NCBI GenBank assembly: GCA_964570205.1
Contig: CAZMXI010000065.1
Coordinates: 1 to 24,456 of the forward strand
Length of the DNA stretch: 24,456 nucleotides
From: CAZMXI01 sp964570205
Lineage (GTDB): Bacteria > Planctomycetota > Phycisphaerae > Tepidisphaerales > Tepidisphaeraceae
Direction of reading: 5' to 3'
Shown: positions 7,915 to 17,235 of the stretch, in pieces
Layout: each line of letters opens with the position of its first letter
How positions within the stretch are numbered: the stretch's first letter is position 1
Notes under the pieces: model-generated
The model's database searches: none
Seen by the model: only the letters and a program-made list of their open reading frames with translations
What the model was told of the DNA's origin: nothing
Position numbers and translations under genes: made by a program

Positions 7915-8392
7915 CTACTCGAGCAGCACCACGGCGTGGCAGGCAATGGCTTCGCCCCGGCCGATGGCGTCACAGCCTTCGTTCGTACCGGCCTTGATGT
8001 TGACCGGCGCCCCAGTGAGCTGCGCCAGGCGGTCGCGCATGGCGGCCTTATAAGGGCTGAGCTTGGGCTTCTCGGCCAGGATCGTCAGGTCGATGTTGAC
8101 GATCCTCATGTGGCTGGATCGCACCTGTTCGAGCGTCTCGTTGAGGAAGATGGCCGAATCCGCACCCTTATAGGCGGGATTGGTGTTGGGGAACCGCTCG
8201 CCGATATCGCCGAGGCCCAGCGCTCCCAGCAGGGCATCGACGATGGCATGGATCACCACATCACCATCTGAATGGGCGATGACAGAGTGCTTCGTCGAGA
8301 CGGTAACGCCGCCGAGAACAAGCTTCCCGCCGCCCTGGAGTCGATGGATGTCGTATCCGTGCCCGATTCGCATTGTCTTGTCCGGATGCTGG

Positions 8393-8400
<8 letters not shown>
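7915..8400 (-). CDS. ispF: 2-C-methyl-D-erythritol 2,4-cyclodiphosphate synthase
   Basis: The fifth enzyme of the non-mevalonate (MEP) isoprenoid pathway, releasing CMP to form MEcPP; it works as a homotrimer. The product is 161 residues. MRIGHGYDIHRL (10-21) supplies metal ligands D17 and H19. HSDGDVVIHAIVDALLGALGLGDIGERFP (43-71) supplies the third ligand H51 and the conserved DIG. The C-terminus has NIKAGTNEGCDAIGRGEAIACHAVVLL, the typical nucleotide-binding end. The start used (ATG 8398-8400) overlaps the stop of the response-regulator gene by eight bases, suggesting translational coupling. The alternative ATG at 8373 matches the usual first residues of the family, and no Shine-Dalgarno clearly decides between them. 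Confidence 0.95.
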
Positions 8401-9769
<1,369 letters not shown>

Positions 9770-9850
9770 AGGTCGGCTTCTTGGCGCTCCTGTCCTGGCA
9801 TTCTCCGGATACCGGCGGGTATTGTAGAGCGGCGGGCGCGCAATTGAAAA

Positions 9851-10639
9851 TCAGTCGAGCGGAAGGCGCAGTGAGAAATCGGAGCCCTTGCCCGGCTCGC
9901 TGGTGACATGGACAGAGCCGCCGTGCTCCTCAGCAATGCGCCGGGTCATCGCCAGCCCGAGTCCGGTGCCGCTCTTCTTCGTGGAGTAGTAGGCGTTGAA
10001 AATGCGGCCAACCGCGTCCGGGGGGATGCCGGTTCCGGTGTCGATGACGTCGATGAGGGCCTGCCGACCGGCGACGGAGACGGCCAGGATCAGGTCGCCG
10101 CCATTGGGCATCGCCTGCAGCCCGTTGAGCATCAGGTTCAGGACGGCCTGCTTCACGAGCCGCTCATCGGCAGGGACCACGATCTCCTCGGGCAATCGGT
10201 GGAGGCGAAGCTGGACGCGATTGAGCTGCGCCTGGGGCAGGAAGAAATCCACCAGATCCTCGCAGAGGCGATTCAACTCCACCGGCTTGCGATCCAGTTC
10301 GATCTTGCCGGCGTATCGCAGGAAATCATCGAGGATCTCCCGCAGGCGGCCGGTTTCGCGCTCGGCGATGCGCAGACGATTGGCCAACCGACTGTACGCG
10401 GGGTTCTCGGGTTCCAGATCCTCCTGAAGGAGCTGCAGGTTAAGCTGAACGGTCGAGAGGGGGTTCTTGATCTCGTGGGCCAGTCCTCCCGTCAGGGTGC
10501 CCAACTCGGCAAGGCGTTCGGCCTGGATGGCCCGCTGCTGGAGGCGGATAATCCGCCGGCGCAGCAGGACCAGGGCGACGATGGACAGCGCCGTCGCGCC
10601 CAGGAGACCGGCCAGAAAGCCCCAGAGCCACGGATTCAT
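9851..10639 (-). CDS. Membrane-anchored sensor histidine kinase without a recognisable sensor domain
   Basis: Partner kinase of the downstream NtrC-type regulator. Its 262 residues have one N-terminal membrane helix (~5-27), a short linker, then HisKA with LAHEIKNPL (phosphoacceptor His55) and HATPase_c with N172 (NLMLNGLQAM), DTGTGIPP (200-207) and GTGLGLA (224-230). No periplasmic, PAS, GAF or HAMP region is present, so the input must come through the helix, the linker (~28-45) or a partner protein. It resembles the short NtrB/AtoS/ZraS-type kinases. No good Shine-Dalgarno is visible. It lies 257 bases after the cold-shock gene on the same strand. Confidence 0.94.
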   Translation of the reverse strand: MNPWLWGFLAGLLGATALSIVALVLLRRRIIRLQQRAIQAERLAELGTLTGGLAHEIKNPLSTVQLNLQLLQEDLEPENPAYSRLANRLRIAERETGRLREILDDFLRYAGKIELDRKPVELNRLCEDLVDFFLPQAQLNRVQLRLHRLPEEIVVPADERLVKQAVLNLMLNGLQAMPNGGDLILAVSVAGRQALIDVIDTGTGIPPDAVGRIFNAYYSTKKSGTGLGLAMTRRIAEEHGGSVHVTSEPGKGSDFSLRLPLD

Positions 10640-10896
10640 CGCGGCAAGTGATACAGCAAACCCGACGTGGGGTCGAGCAGGCGGCAGGCGCCGCCGGCCA
10701 GCCCGGTTGGCCCGCCGCTTTCACGGAAAGCGGGGCAGACTCGGTCCGCAAGCCCTGGCCCGCACCATGGTTTCACCCATCTGCTGCGAATCAGTGGCCC
10801 TGTTCACGGATCATACTGTGCTGAGTAGAAACGGCTTCGAGGGTATGTTTCGTACAGGCGCTGGGGGACGTCACCGCCGCGAGCGGATTGGGCCGA
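10640..10896. other. Intergenic region between the cold-shock and histidine kinase genes
   Basis: 257 bases with no supportable gene. It would hold the end of the cold-shock transcript and any promoter of the kinase/regulator operon. I see one strong inverted repeat (10715-10733) and a second GC-rich one (GCGGC 10681-10685 with GCCGC 10690-10694), but no convincing -35/-10 or -24/-12 pair. Confidence 0.5.
10715..10733. repeat. Perfect 8-bp inverted repeat, possible terminator hairpin
   Basis: CCGCTTTC-ACG-GAAAGCGG forms a perfect 8-base stem with a 3-base loop. It lies between the cold-shock stop and the kinase start. There is no T-run on either side, so it is not a textbook intrinsic terminator. 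It could be an RNA stability hairpin or a protein-binding palindrome. Confidence 0.45.
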
Positions 10897-11115
10897 TCAG
10901 GCCGAGACGATCGGGGCGGTGACCCGGCGGACGTGCTTGGCATGCAGGCCTTTGCCGCCCTGAAGCTGGTCGTACTCGACCCTGTCCCCATCCTTGAGAA
11001 TGCGGAACCCCTCGCCCTCGATGGCCGAGTAGTGGACGAAGACATCTCTGCCATCGGGATTGACAATGAAGCCAAACCCCTTCTTTGCATCGAACCACTT
11101 GACGGTGCCCGTCAT
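10897..11115 (-). CDS. Cold-shock domain protein (CspA family)
   Basis: A 72-residue single-stranded nucleic-acid-binding protein, an RNA chaperone in the cytoplasm. The five-strand cold-shock fold is recognisable from MTGTVKWFDAKKGFGFI (RNP1 KGFGFI, residues 12-17) and DVFVHYSAI (RNP2-type VFVHY), followed by a GDRVEYDQLQGGKGLHAKHV strand pair. The ATG at 11113-11115 is preceded by GGGAGG (11120-11125) at a 4-base spacing. A longer frame upstream would add 22 residues foreign to the family. A good promoter lies 44 to 71 bases upstream, so the gene is probably transcribed alone. Confidence 0.95.
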   Translation of the reverse strand: MTGTVKWFDAKKGFGFIVNPDGRDVFVHYSAIEGEGFRILKDGDRVEYDQLQGGKGLHAKHVRRVTAPIVSA

Positions 11116-11158
11116 GGGGCCTCCCACTGAGCTAGACCAGGCCGGAGTTGATTTGTAA

Positions 11159-11186
11159 TGTATATCATGCTGCGCAAGCAATTCAA
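11159..11186 (-). promoter_or_regulatory. Promoter of the cold-shock gene
   Basis: On the minus strand TTGAAT (11181-11186) and TATACA (11159-11164) are 16 bases apart, in the 94-base gap between the DUF1349/NPCBM gene and the cold-shock gene. The implied leader is about 40 bases, short compared with the long cold-sensitive leader of enterobacterial cspA. Confidence 0.5.
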
Positions 11187-11209
11187 CAAGAAAAACCTGG
11201 CGTCAGCGG

Positions 11210-12901
11210 CTATTTGACGAGAGAGGGATCACCCACAAGGGCACAGGAAGGCATTTCCCGCGGATCACCGGGCTCGACGCGCAGGAGCAACATCTTGATG
11301 CCCGCCACATGCAGGGTCGCGGCCGAAGGACTGTCCATGGACGTCTTCGGGCCCGAACTCCACAGTTCCTTGCCGTCGCCCAGGACCCGCATTCGGATGG
11401 AACTGGTCGGCAGAACGCCGTCGGGCACCCCGATGCTGAACGACAGCATGCGGTATTCGCCGTTCAGGGCGTACGAGAGTTCCGTCCCGGCGGCGATGGC
11501 GATGCTCCGGTCCGGCGACGCTCCGGCCAAGGCGACGGGCTCACCGGTGAGGGAGCCATCGACACACCAGGTTTCGGAGGAAGCGGCCGGCTGGAGGTCG
11601 GCCAGGGACCGCCGCCGGGATGGACCGGCATGGATCTCCACCACATCGCGAAGATGCGCCGTGATCGGCTCCAGGGGGGGACAGGCGATCGTCAGGCGAT
11701 CCTGGTCAATCTTCAGGTCATCGGTCAACAGCATGGAGCCGTCGGCAAGGCGAATCTCGAACCTTCCGGCCGGCGCGGGATCGCCCAGCAGTATGCAAGG
11801 GACTTTCCAGGTTTCGATCTTCTGCAACCCGAGCAGGATGGAGTTGACGACAAGCCTGCCGTTCTCAATCCCGCGGATTTCGCCCTGCAGCAGTTCGCCG
11901 GTGTTCAGGAGCGCCCCTTTCCGCCCGGGGCGGATCGAGCCAAGCTGTTGCGGCGTCAGGGCCGACATGTGTATTCGCGAAATGTCCGCCAGAGAGATGA
12001 TGTACTCGCGGCCGCGCGAGAGCTTCGCGGCGGCGGTGCTGATCTGATGAACCGAGCCGGTCACGAGCGAGCCGTTCCGCAGGACGACGCCGCGGGCGGT
12101 GGCGTTGCCGGCCTCGATCAGCTTGCCGTCGCCGCTGCTCAGGAGAATGTTGTCAAAGCCGACGGCGCAGATCATGGCCGGATTCGCCGAGGAAACCGCC
12201 ATGCCCGCCAGCACCTGCGGCGGCATGTTGACATCAGCGCTGCCGACCTGGTCCCAGCCTCGGCCGTCGGACGAACTGTACGCGGTCAGCTTCGCGCCGT
12301 TTCGGGCGAGTTTCAGCCAGACCGGCGCGGCGAGTTCCCTGCGGCCCGACAACACCGATCGCTGGCCGACCACAGTGCGGTGAAGCAAGTGCACGCCGCC
12401 GTCAGCCTGCACCACCGCCATCGCGTACGGGGACGCGGCGTCGGCCGTGGCTCGGATCATCAATCCGGCCTTGGCGCGTGGGCTGCCACGCTGGATGGAG
12501 GCGACGCGGGCCAGAATCTGCCCATCGCCGCTGAGCGGCATGTGCATGAAATAGAACTCGTCGGCGTTGTCGCCGATGTCGCGGCCGGAGCCGCGGAGGG
12601 TCAGCATGCTTCCGGCGGGTTTCCATCCACCCGCCAGGCGCGCCTGGCCGATGTCTCGGGCAATCCAGCGTCCCGCGGCGCCAGCCTCGTCAAAGATGCC
12701 GATGACCCGAAACCGCGCCGAGTGAATCTCATCCAGCCGCAGGCGAACCGGAGAGCCGGTGCGGGGCGTCAGGATAAGATGATCCGTCGCCGCCAGCTTC
12801 GCTTCGCCATCGAGAATCCTGCCGTCCAGCGTGCGAACGACCACGCCGCCGGCGATGGCCGGCCACAGCAGGATCAACAGGCACGTGCGAAGCAGTCGCA
12901 T
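11210..12901 (-). CDS. Exported protein with DUF1349-like and NPCBM-like domains and a repeated beta module
   Basis: A 563-residue protein with an N-terminal export signal (MRLLRTCLLILLWPAIAGG). Residues ~85-250 resemble a DUF1349/concanavalin-like sandwich (DEFYFMHMPLSGDGQILARV, AKAGLMIRATADAASPYAM, VWLKLARNGAKLTAYSSSDG). The C-terminus (~472-560) resembles an NPCBM carbohydrate-binding module: YALNGEYRMLSFSIGVPDG, MRVLGDGKELWSSG, GIKMLLLRVEPGDP. A short beta module based on (L/V)-x-(D/N)-G-x-x-(L/V)-x-(G/T) seems to occur four times, near 24-60, 270-312, 329-365 and 381-424. The chosen ATG at 12899-12901 exposes the signal; the frame extends 64 codons further but runs into the upstream gene. 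It is last in the VWA cluster, 22 bases after the toroid gene. No catalytic motif is seen, so a binding or structural role is likely. Confidence 0.82.
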   Translation of the reverse strand: MRLLRTCLLILLWPAIAGGVVVRTLDGRILDGEAKLAATDHLILTPRTGSPVRLRLDEIHSARFRVIGIFDEAGAAGRWIARDIGQARLAGGWKPAGSMLTLRGSGRDIGDNADEFYFMHMPLSGDGQILARVASIQRGSPRAKAGLMIRATADAASPYAMAVVQADGGVHLLHRTVVGQRSVLSGRRELAAPVWLKLARNGAKLTAYSSSDGRGWDQVGSADVNMPPQVLAGMAVSSANPAMICAVGFDNILLSSGDGKLIEAGNATARGVVLRNGSLVTGSVHQISTAAAKLSRGREYIISLADISRIHMSALTPQQLGSIRPGRKGALLNTGELLQGEIRGIENGRLVVNSILLGLQKIETWKVPCILLGDPAPAGRFEIRLADGSMLLTDDLKIDQDRLTIACPPLEPITAHLRDVVEIHAGPSRRRSLADLQPAASSETWCVDGSLTGEPVALAGASPDRSIAIAAGTELSYALNGEYRMLSFSIGVPDGVLPTSSIRMRVLGDGKELWSSGPKTSMDSPSAATLHVAGIKMLLLRVEPGDPREMPSCALVGDPSLVK

Positions 12902-12923
12902 AGGGGACAAACGCGGGTTTCGA

Positions 12924-13985
12924 CTATCTTTGGTACAGGGGCAGATAGTGGTACGGCATGCAGAGGATGGTCGTGTAGACGGCGGTGCAGTAAAGGGGGC
13001 CGATGCCCCGGCCACCATCAAATCGCGGCTCCCAGTAGGCGATTTCGCCTTCGCGCCGGACGATCTTGAGCAAGGTCTCCCTGGTCTGGGCATACCATCT
13101 TTCCCATGTGTCGCCGCCGATCATGTACTGCGCGGGCGCGGCATAGAAGTGGCCATAGGTGAACCACTGGCGGTCGCGCTCGGCGTTTTTGAACAGGTAC
13201 TGCGAGCCCCTGGCGACCCGGGGGTCTTCATACTGGCCGCACACCTGAAGCGAGTAGATGGCCGCCGCCGTCCGGGCAAAGCCGGGCTGCTGCCCTGGCT
13301 GATAGCAGAAGCCGCCCGACGGCTCGTTGTAGCACCGCCGGACATACTGCACCGCCCGGTCAATGGTCTGCTGCGGAACATCCAGGCCCGAGTTCTTGGC
13401 CGCCCGCAGCGCCACAACCTGCAACACCGTCACGGAAATGTCCGAATCGCTGGAGTTGGTCGGCGAGTAGCGCCAGCCACCCTCCTTGTTCTGGCAGTCG
13501 ACGATCAGCTTGATGGCGCGCTCGAGGTTGGGCTTGATGCGCGCGTCTTTCGTCTGTCCGTACGCTTCCGCCAGGGCGATGCTGGCAATGCCGTGGCCGT
13601 ACATGTTGGTGTTGTTGTATTGAATGAAACCGTTTGGCTTGACCGCGGCCAGCAGGAAGCTCACGCCCCGCGCCACCTGATTGCCATATTCACCCTCGTC
13701 GGGCAGGTGCCCGGCGGCCATGAAGGCTATCACCACATAGCCGGTCATGGCGACCTCGTGGCGCTCGCCATCGCCGCTTACCCACGAGCCGTTGCCGGTC
13801 TGCTTGGATGCCAGCCATTTCAGCGCGCCGCGGATGATCGCCTCGGTGGCCGGGTCTACCTTCACTCGTTCCTGCCCTAATCCGGCGCCGCCTTTAGCGG
13901 GCGGTTCATTGGCCGCCATCGCACATGATGGAAACAGCAACGCCAGGATCAGGACCATCGCCTTCGACTTCATCGTGTCGCTCAT
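12924..13985 (-). CDS. Exported prenyltransferase/squalene-cyclase-like alpha-alpha toroid protein
   Basis: A 353-residue protein with a signal peptide (hydrophobic 9-18, likely cut after AMA near 24). Helix-turn repeats with the QxxxGxW-like pattern of terpenoid-cyclase toroids are ALKWLASKQTGNGSW (54-68), GVSFLLAAVKPNGF (107-120), AIKLIVDCQNKEGGWRY (157-173) and AVQYVRRCYNEPSGGFCY (211-228). Further helices follow at GFARTAAAIYSLQVCGQYED and YAQTRETLLKIVRREGEIAYW. The DxDD/DCTAE motifs of true squalene-hopene cyclases are not seen, and the protein is exported, so I infer a binding scaffold rather than a cyclase. Such proteins are recurrent in planctomycete VWA clusters. It lies 21 bases after the coiled-coil gene. 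Start choice: an ATG at 13973 (four codons later) is also possible. Confidence 0.85.
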   Translation of the reverse strand: MSDTMKSKAMVLILALLFPSCAMAANEPPAKGGAGLGQERVKVDPATEAIIRGALKWLASKQTGNGSWVSGDGERHEVAMTGYVVIAFMAAGHLPDEGEYGNQVARGVSFLLAAVKPNGFIQYNNTNMYGHGIASIALAEAYGQTKDARIKPNLERAIKLIVDCQNKEGGWRYSPTNSSDSDISVTVLQVVALRAAKNSGLDVPQQTIDRAVQYVRRCYNEPSGGFCYQPGQQPGFARTAAAIYSLQVCGQYEDPRVARGSQYLFKNAERDRQWFTYGHFYAAPAQYMIGGDTWERWYAQTRETLLKIVRREGEIAYWEPRFDGGRGIGPLYCTAVYTTILCMPYHYLPLYQR

Positions 13986-14006
13986 TTCCAGGCCCGGAGG
14001 CCGCCG

Positions 14007-17000
14007 CTATTCGTCATCCTCTGCCAGGTTGCGGAGGTACTGCTCGATCATGGGGCCGTATTCCTCGGGGTACTTGTCGTTCTGCGACTGGATAATCGCC
14101 TGGCGATCGCGGGCCGGCAGGGCCATGAAGTTGCTGGAGCCTCGGATGTCAGCCCTGGCGCCGCCATTTTGTACGTTGGTGTTGCTGCCCGTGCGATTGC
14201 CTGAGCCGCCACGAGCATTCTGCTCATTGGCCATGCCCTGGCCCTGTGCCTGCCCCTGGCCTTGGCCTTGGCCCTGACCTTGGCCCTGACCCTGCCCTTG
14301 GGCTTGGCCTTGTCCCTGGCCCTGGCCCTGCTGCTCACTCTGCCCTTTGCCTTGGCCCTGGCCCTGGGCCATCTGGCTGCCCAGACCCGCCTGTGCCAAC
14401 TGCAATGCCGCAGCGGCCTGCGAGAGCGCCGTCTGCGCTGCTGCGGCATTCTCTGCTGCCGCAGCCTGGTTGCCGGCCTGGGCCTCGGCCGAAGCATCCG
14501 ACAGCGCGCCCGCAGCCTGCTGTAGAGCCGCCGCGGCCCCAGCCGGCATCGTGCCCTGCGTCCCGGCGGCCATCTCGCCGGCCTGTTTCGAGGTCTGCCC
14601 AAATCCCTGCGCCGCCTGATTCATATTCGGCTGAGTGCCGGCCATCATGGCCTCGACCGCCTTCTTGATCTCTTCCTGTTTCCCGGCCAGTTGAGGCAGC
14701 GTTTGGCCCGCTTGTGCCGGCTGCTGCTCACCCTGATCCCCCTGCTGTGAAGGCTGTTGACCAGATTGCTGCGCAGGTTGCTTTTCCCCCTGTTGTGCGG
14801 GCTGCGGTTCGCCTTTTTGCGCGGGCGGCTGACCACCTTGCGGGGCAGGCTGTTGCTCGCCCCGATCCCCCTGCTGCGATTCGGCCTGGGCCGCTTCCAT
14901 TCCCGCCTGCGCTTCGTTCATCGCCTGCGCCGCCTCGGCAAGTTCCCCTGCCTCCAGTTTCGCGGCGGCCTGGTCCGCGGCCTTCTGGGCCTGGTTAACC
15001 TTCGGCGAGTTATTCTGCTGCGCCATCTGCTTCAAATCGGCGGCCACTTCCTTCTGCTGCTGGACCAGGTCCTTGAGCGGATCAGCCTGCATCGTGTCGG
15101 CCGCCGCCTGCGTATCCTGCTTCATCTGCTCGATCTGCGCCAGCGCCGAATCCAAGCCGGCCACCTCCGGCATGATCCCAAGCTGTTTCTGAAGCTCCTC
15201 AATGCGCTTGTCCAGGATTTCCTTGGCCTTATACAGATTGTCCAGCGCTTCGCGCTGTGGGGGCTGAGCGTTCTTAAGCTGTTGGGCGCTGAGCTTCCCT
15301 GCGGCGTCATCCATGCTCTTCTTGGCCCCCTCCAGCGGAGCGGCCGCCTCCTGCTCGGAATCAAGCAGTTCCTGCTTCACCTGGGCGGTGTCTTTCGCAA
15401 GTTGATTCTGCTCGCCGGCGAGCTGCTTCGGATCCGCCGGAGCGGCGTTGGGCACAACCTCGCCCTCGGCCAGCATGAAGTTCGCGCCAACCTTGTTCGT
15501 CGGCGCGGGCCGGTCCGGCTTCCTCTCCTCCTTGGGCTGCAGCTTTTCCTTCTGCGCGGCGGTGCGCGCGGTGGTCAGCTCGACCGCCTGCTGCCGCTGG
15601 ATCAGCTTGATCACCTTGGCGCGGGAATCGAGCAGGTCGGCCAGTTCTTCCTTCGCCGACTCCAGCTTCTTGATTTCGTTTTCCAGAATCTCATCGGCCT
15701 GCCTGAGCGACGAGACGGCGGCCGCCTCGGCTTCCTGCGCCGGCTTGGAGTCGCCACCCTTGGCCAGGTTCTTCTCGGCCTTGTCCATCTGATTGGCCGC
15801 CTCGCCCATCGGCTGGGCGGCCTGCGGAACCTGCCACGCCGTGTCCTTTTGAAGCTCGCGGGTCTCGCCCGTCACCTTCTCCTGATTGGGCGCCAGCGCC
15901 TTCAGCTCCTTGTCCTTGCGGTGGCTGGCGACGGTCTGATCCTTCAGGCCCTGCTCTTTGCTGATCAGCTCGCGGGTGCGGCGCTGAAGCTCCTTGGCCG
16001 CCGCCAGCTTGTCATCGAACGGCTTGGCCGGCTCGGCCTTGGCAATCTCGTCCTGTATCTTCTCCCTCGCCTCCTCCAGCTTCGCCATCGCCTGCTTTTC
16101 GTTCTCCGATGCCTTGTTCCTGTCGTTGGAGTTCAGGTCGCCACGCGCCTCCTGCATTTCATCCCCGGCGGCCTTGAGATCGTTGGCGACCTCGGGCGCG
16201 ACGTTCTCCAGATCCTTGCGCACCACATCGGTGTCATCCACGAGCTGCGCCTGCTTGCGCTCCACCTCGGCGGCGACCTCGGGACGGCGCGATTCAACCT
16301 TTTGAGTTTCCTCGATGATCTGCTTCTCGCGGTCGATCGCCTTCTCGATCTTCGCCGCCGCCTCCCGCAGCGCCGCCAGCGTGTCCTTCGGCGGGGCGAT
16401 GGCGCGGGCCAGGTCGCGAAGCTGGTCCCGGATGACACGCTCCTCGCCGGCGGCCTCCGTCAGCTTCGCCAGTCGCAGGTTCTCCACCGCCGTTTCCATC
16501 GACTTCTTCAGGCCGTTCTGCGCCACCTGCGCCAGGGCATCGACCACCCGCTGCTTCGTCGATCCTTCCGCCTCCTTGGCAATCGCCTCCAATTTGCCCA
16601 GGATCGGGTCCGTCTCATCCTTCAGGGCCTTCTGCTCGGCCTGCTGGACCATCAGCGACGGGCGATGGTTCTCATCGAACTGCGTGCCGGTGCGGCCGTT
16701 GACGATCTTGTACAGGTCCACCGCCGACCACATGTTCCCATCCTGCCGCTTGGCCAGCTCGATCAGCCGCAACGACATGTCATACAGCTCCTGCTGCCGC
16801 TGAAACTCCAGCAGGAGCTGCCGGAACTGCACCACGATGCTCTTCTGGTCGGCCACCGCCCCCGCCACCGCCCGGCGGGACAGGTTGGGATCGCCCACGC
16901 TGCGCGCTTCCTGCAGCAGTCCGATCACACGCTGCATGTCGCTGTCCGACAGCTTGCCCAGGATGTTCTTGATCGCCTGGAGGATCTGCACATCCTGGCC

Positions 17001-17189
17001 CTCGATGCCGTTGCGGCGGAATTCGTCGATGATCGCCTGCAACTGGCCCGCCACCTGCTGCGTCTGAGTGCGGATGTGCGCCTGCCTCGCTTCGCCCTGG
17101 CGGATCGTGTCCGCCGGCAAGTCCGCGAACAGCATCGCGGTCACGGCGCCTAAGCAAGCCACCGTGAGCAGTCCAAGAGTTCGTTTCAT
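14007..17189 (-). CDS. Large exported coiled-coil protein with Gln/Pro- and Gly/Gln-repeat segments
   Basis: A 1060-residue protein of unknown function. Its signal-like N-terminus (MKRTLGLLTVACLGAVTAM) implies export. Residues ~30-770 are nearly all charged or Ala-rich helix with heptad character, interrupted by short Pro-rich linkers (for example near 555-570). Residues ~773-828 are Gln/Pro/Gly-rich. Residues 942-985 are 22 dipeptide units, mostly Gly-Gln. The protein then ends in a compact, conserved-looking tail, LPARDRQAIIQSQNDKYPEE followed by YGPMIEQYLRNLAEDDE. Comparable tails occur in DUF4175-associated proteins as I remember them. GAGGAG at 17195-17200 sits five bases before the ATG. 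It is fifth in the seven-gene cluster, 46 bases after the DUF4175-like gene, and may act as an elastic periplasmic scaffold. No enzyme motif is seen. Confidence 0.85.
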   Translation of the reverse strand: MKRTLGLLTVACLGAVTAMLFADLPADTIRQGEARQAHIRTQTQQVAGQLQAIIDEFRRNGIEGQDVQILQAIKNILGKLSDSDMQRVIGLLQEARSVGDPNLSRRAVAGAVADQKSIVVQFRQLLLEFQRQQELYDMSLRLIELAKRQDGNMWSAVDLYKIVNGRTGTQFDENHRPSLMVQQAEQKALKDETDPILGKLEAIAKEAEGSTKQRVVDALAQVAQNGLKKSMETAVENLRLAKLTEAAGEERVIRDQLRDLARAIAPPKDTLAALREAAAKIEKAIDREKQIIEETQKVESRRPEVAAEVERKQAQLVDDTDVVRKDLENVAPEVANDLKAAGDEMQEARGDLNSNDRNKASENEKQAMAKLEEAREKIQDEIAKAEPAKPFDDKLAAAKELQRRTRELISKEQGLKDQTVASHRKDKELKALAPNQEKVTGETRELQKDTAWQVPQAAQPMGEAANQMDKAEKNLAKGGDSKPAQEAEAAAVSSLRQADEILENEIKKLESAKEELADLLDSRAKVIKLIQRQQAVELTTARTAAQKEKLQPKEERKPDRPAPTNKVGANFMLAEGEVVPNAAPADPKQLAGEQNQLAKDTAQVKQELLDSEQEAAAPLEGAKKSMDDAAGKLSAQQLKNAQPPQREALDNLYKAKEILDKRIEELQKQLGIMPEVAGLDSALAQIEQMKQDTQAAADTMQADPLKDLVQQQKEVAADLKQMAQQNNSPKVNQAQKAADQAAAKLEAGELAEAAQAMNEAQAGMEAAQAESQQGDRGEQQPAPQGGQPPAQKGEPQPAQQGEKQPAQQSGQQPSQQGDQGEQQPAQAGQTLPQLAGKQEEIKKAVEAMMAGTQPNMNQAAQGFGQTSKQAGEMAAGTQGTMPAGAAAALQQAAGALSDASAEAQAGNQAAAAENAAAAQTALSQAAAALQLAQAGLGSQMAQGQGQGKGQSEQQGQGQGQGQAQGQGQGQGQGQGQGQGQAQGQGMANEQNARGGSGNRTGSNTNVQNGGARADIRGSSNFMALPARDRQAIIQSQNDKYPEEYGPMIEQYLRNLAEDDE
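14235..14366 (-). repeat. Hexanucleotide repeat encoding Gly-Gln dipeptides
   Basis: 132 bases with period six (GGCCAG/GGTCAG/GGCCAA-type units on the minus strand) encode 44 residues, 22 dipeptides mostly Gly-Gln. It is in frame inside the coiled-coil protein. Such tracts change length by slippage in steps of two residues and can be mis-assembled. Confidence 0.85.
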
Positions 17190-17194
17190 GGTCG

Positions 17195-17200
17195 CTCCTC
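17195..17200 (-). promoter_or_regulatory. Ribosome binding site of the coiled-coil protein gene
   Basis: GAGGAG on the minus strand, five bases before the ATG at 17187-17189, within the 46-base gap after the DUF4175-like gene. It supports this start directly. Confidence 0.7.
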
Positions 17201-17235
17201 GATGCCAGGGCGGTCGATGGCGGGCAGCGCCCGCC

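Noticed and set aside
11187..11209. Possible intrinsic terminator after the NPCBM-like gene (T-run on the minus strand)
   Set aside because: A short T-run is present but I could not find a stable stem before it.
11309..13069. Plus-strand open frame of 586 codons
   Set aside because: Antisense to the DUF1349/NPCBM-like and toroid genes, with no start signal and no recognisable domain.
14235..14366. Short regular repeats considered as a CRISPR array
   Set aside because: The period is six bases with no spacers and the tract is in frame in a coding region; no cas genes are present.
14757..17153. Plus-strand open frame of 798 codons opposite the coiled-coil gene
   Set aside because: It is a Leu/Arg-rich mirror of the helical Gln/Ala/Glu codons on the minus strand, with no family signature.
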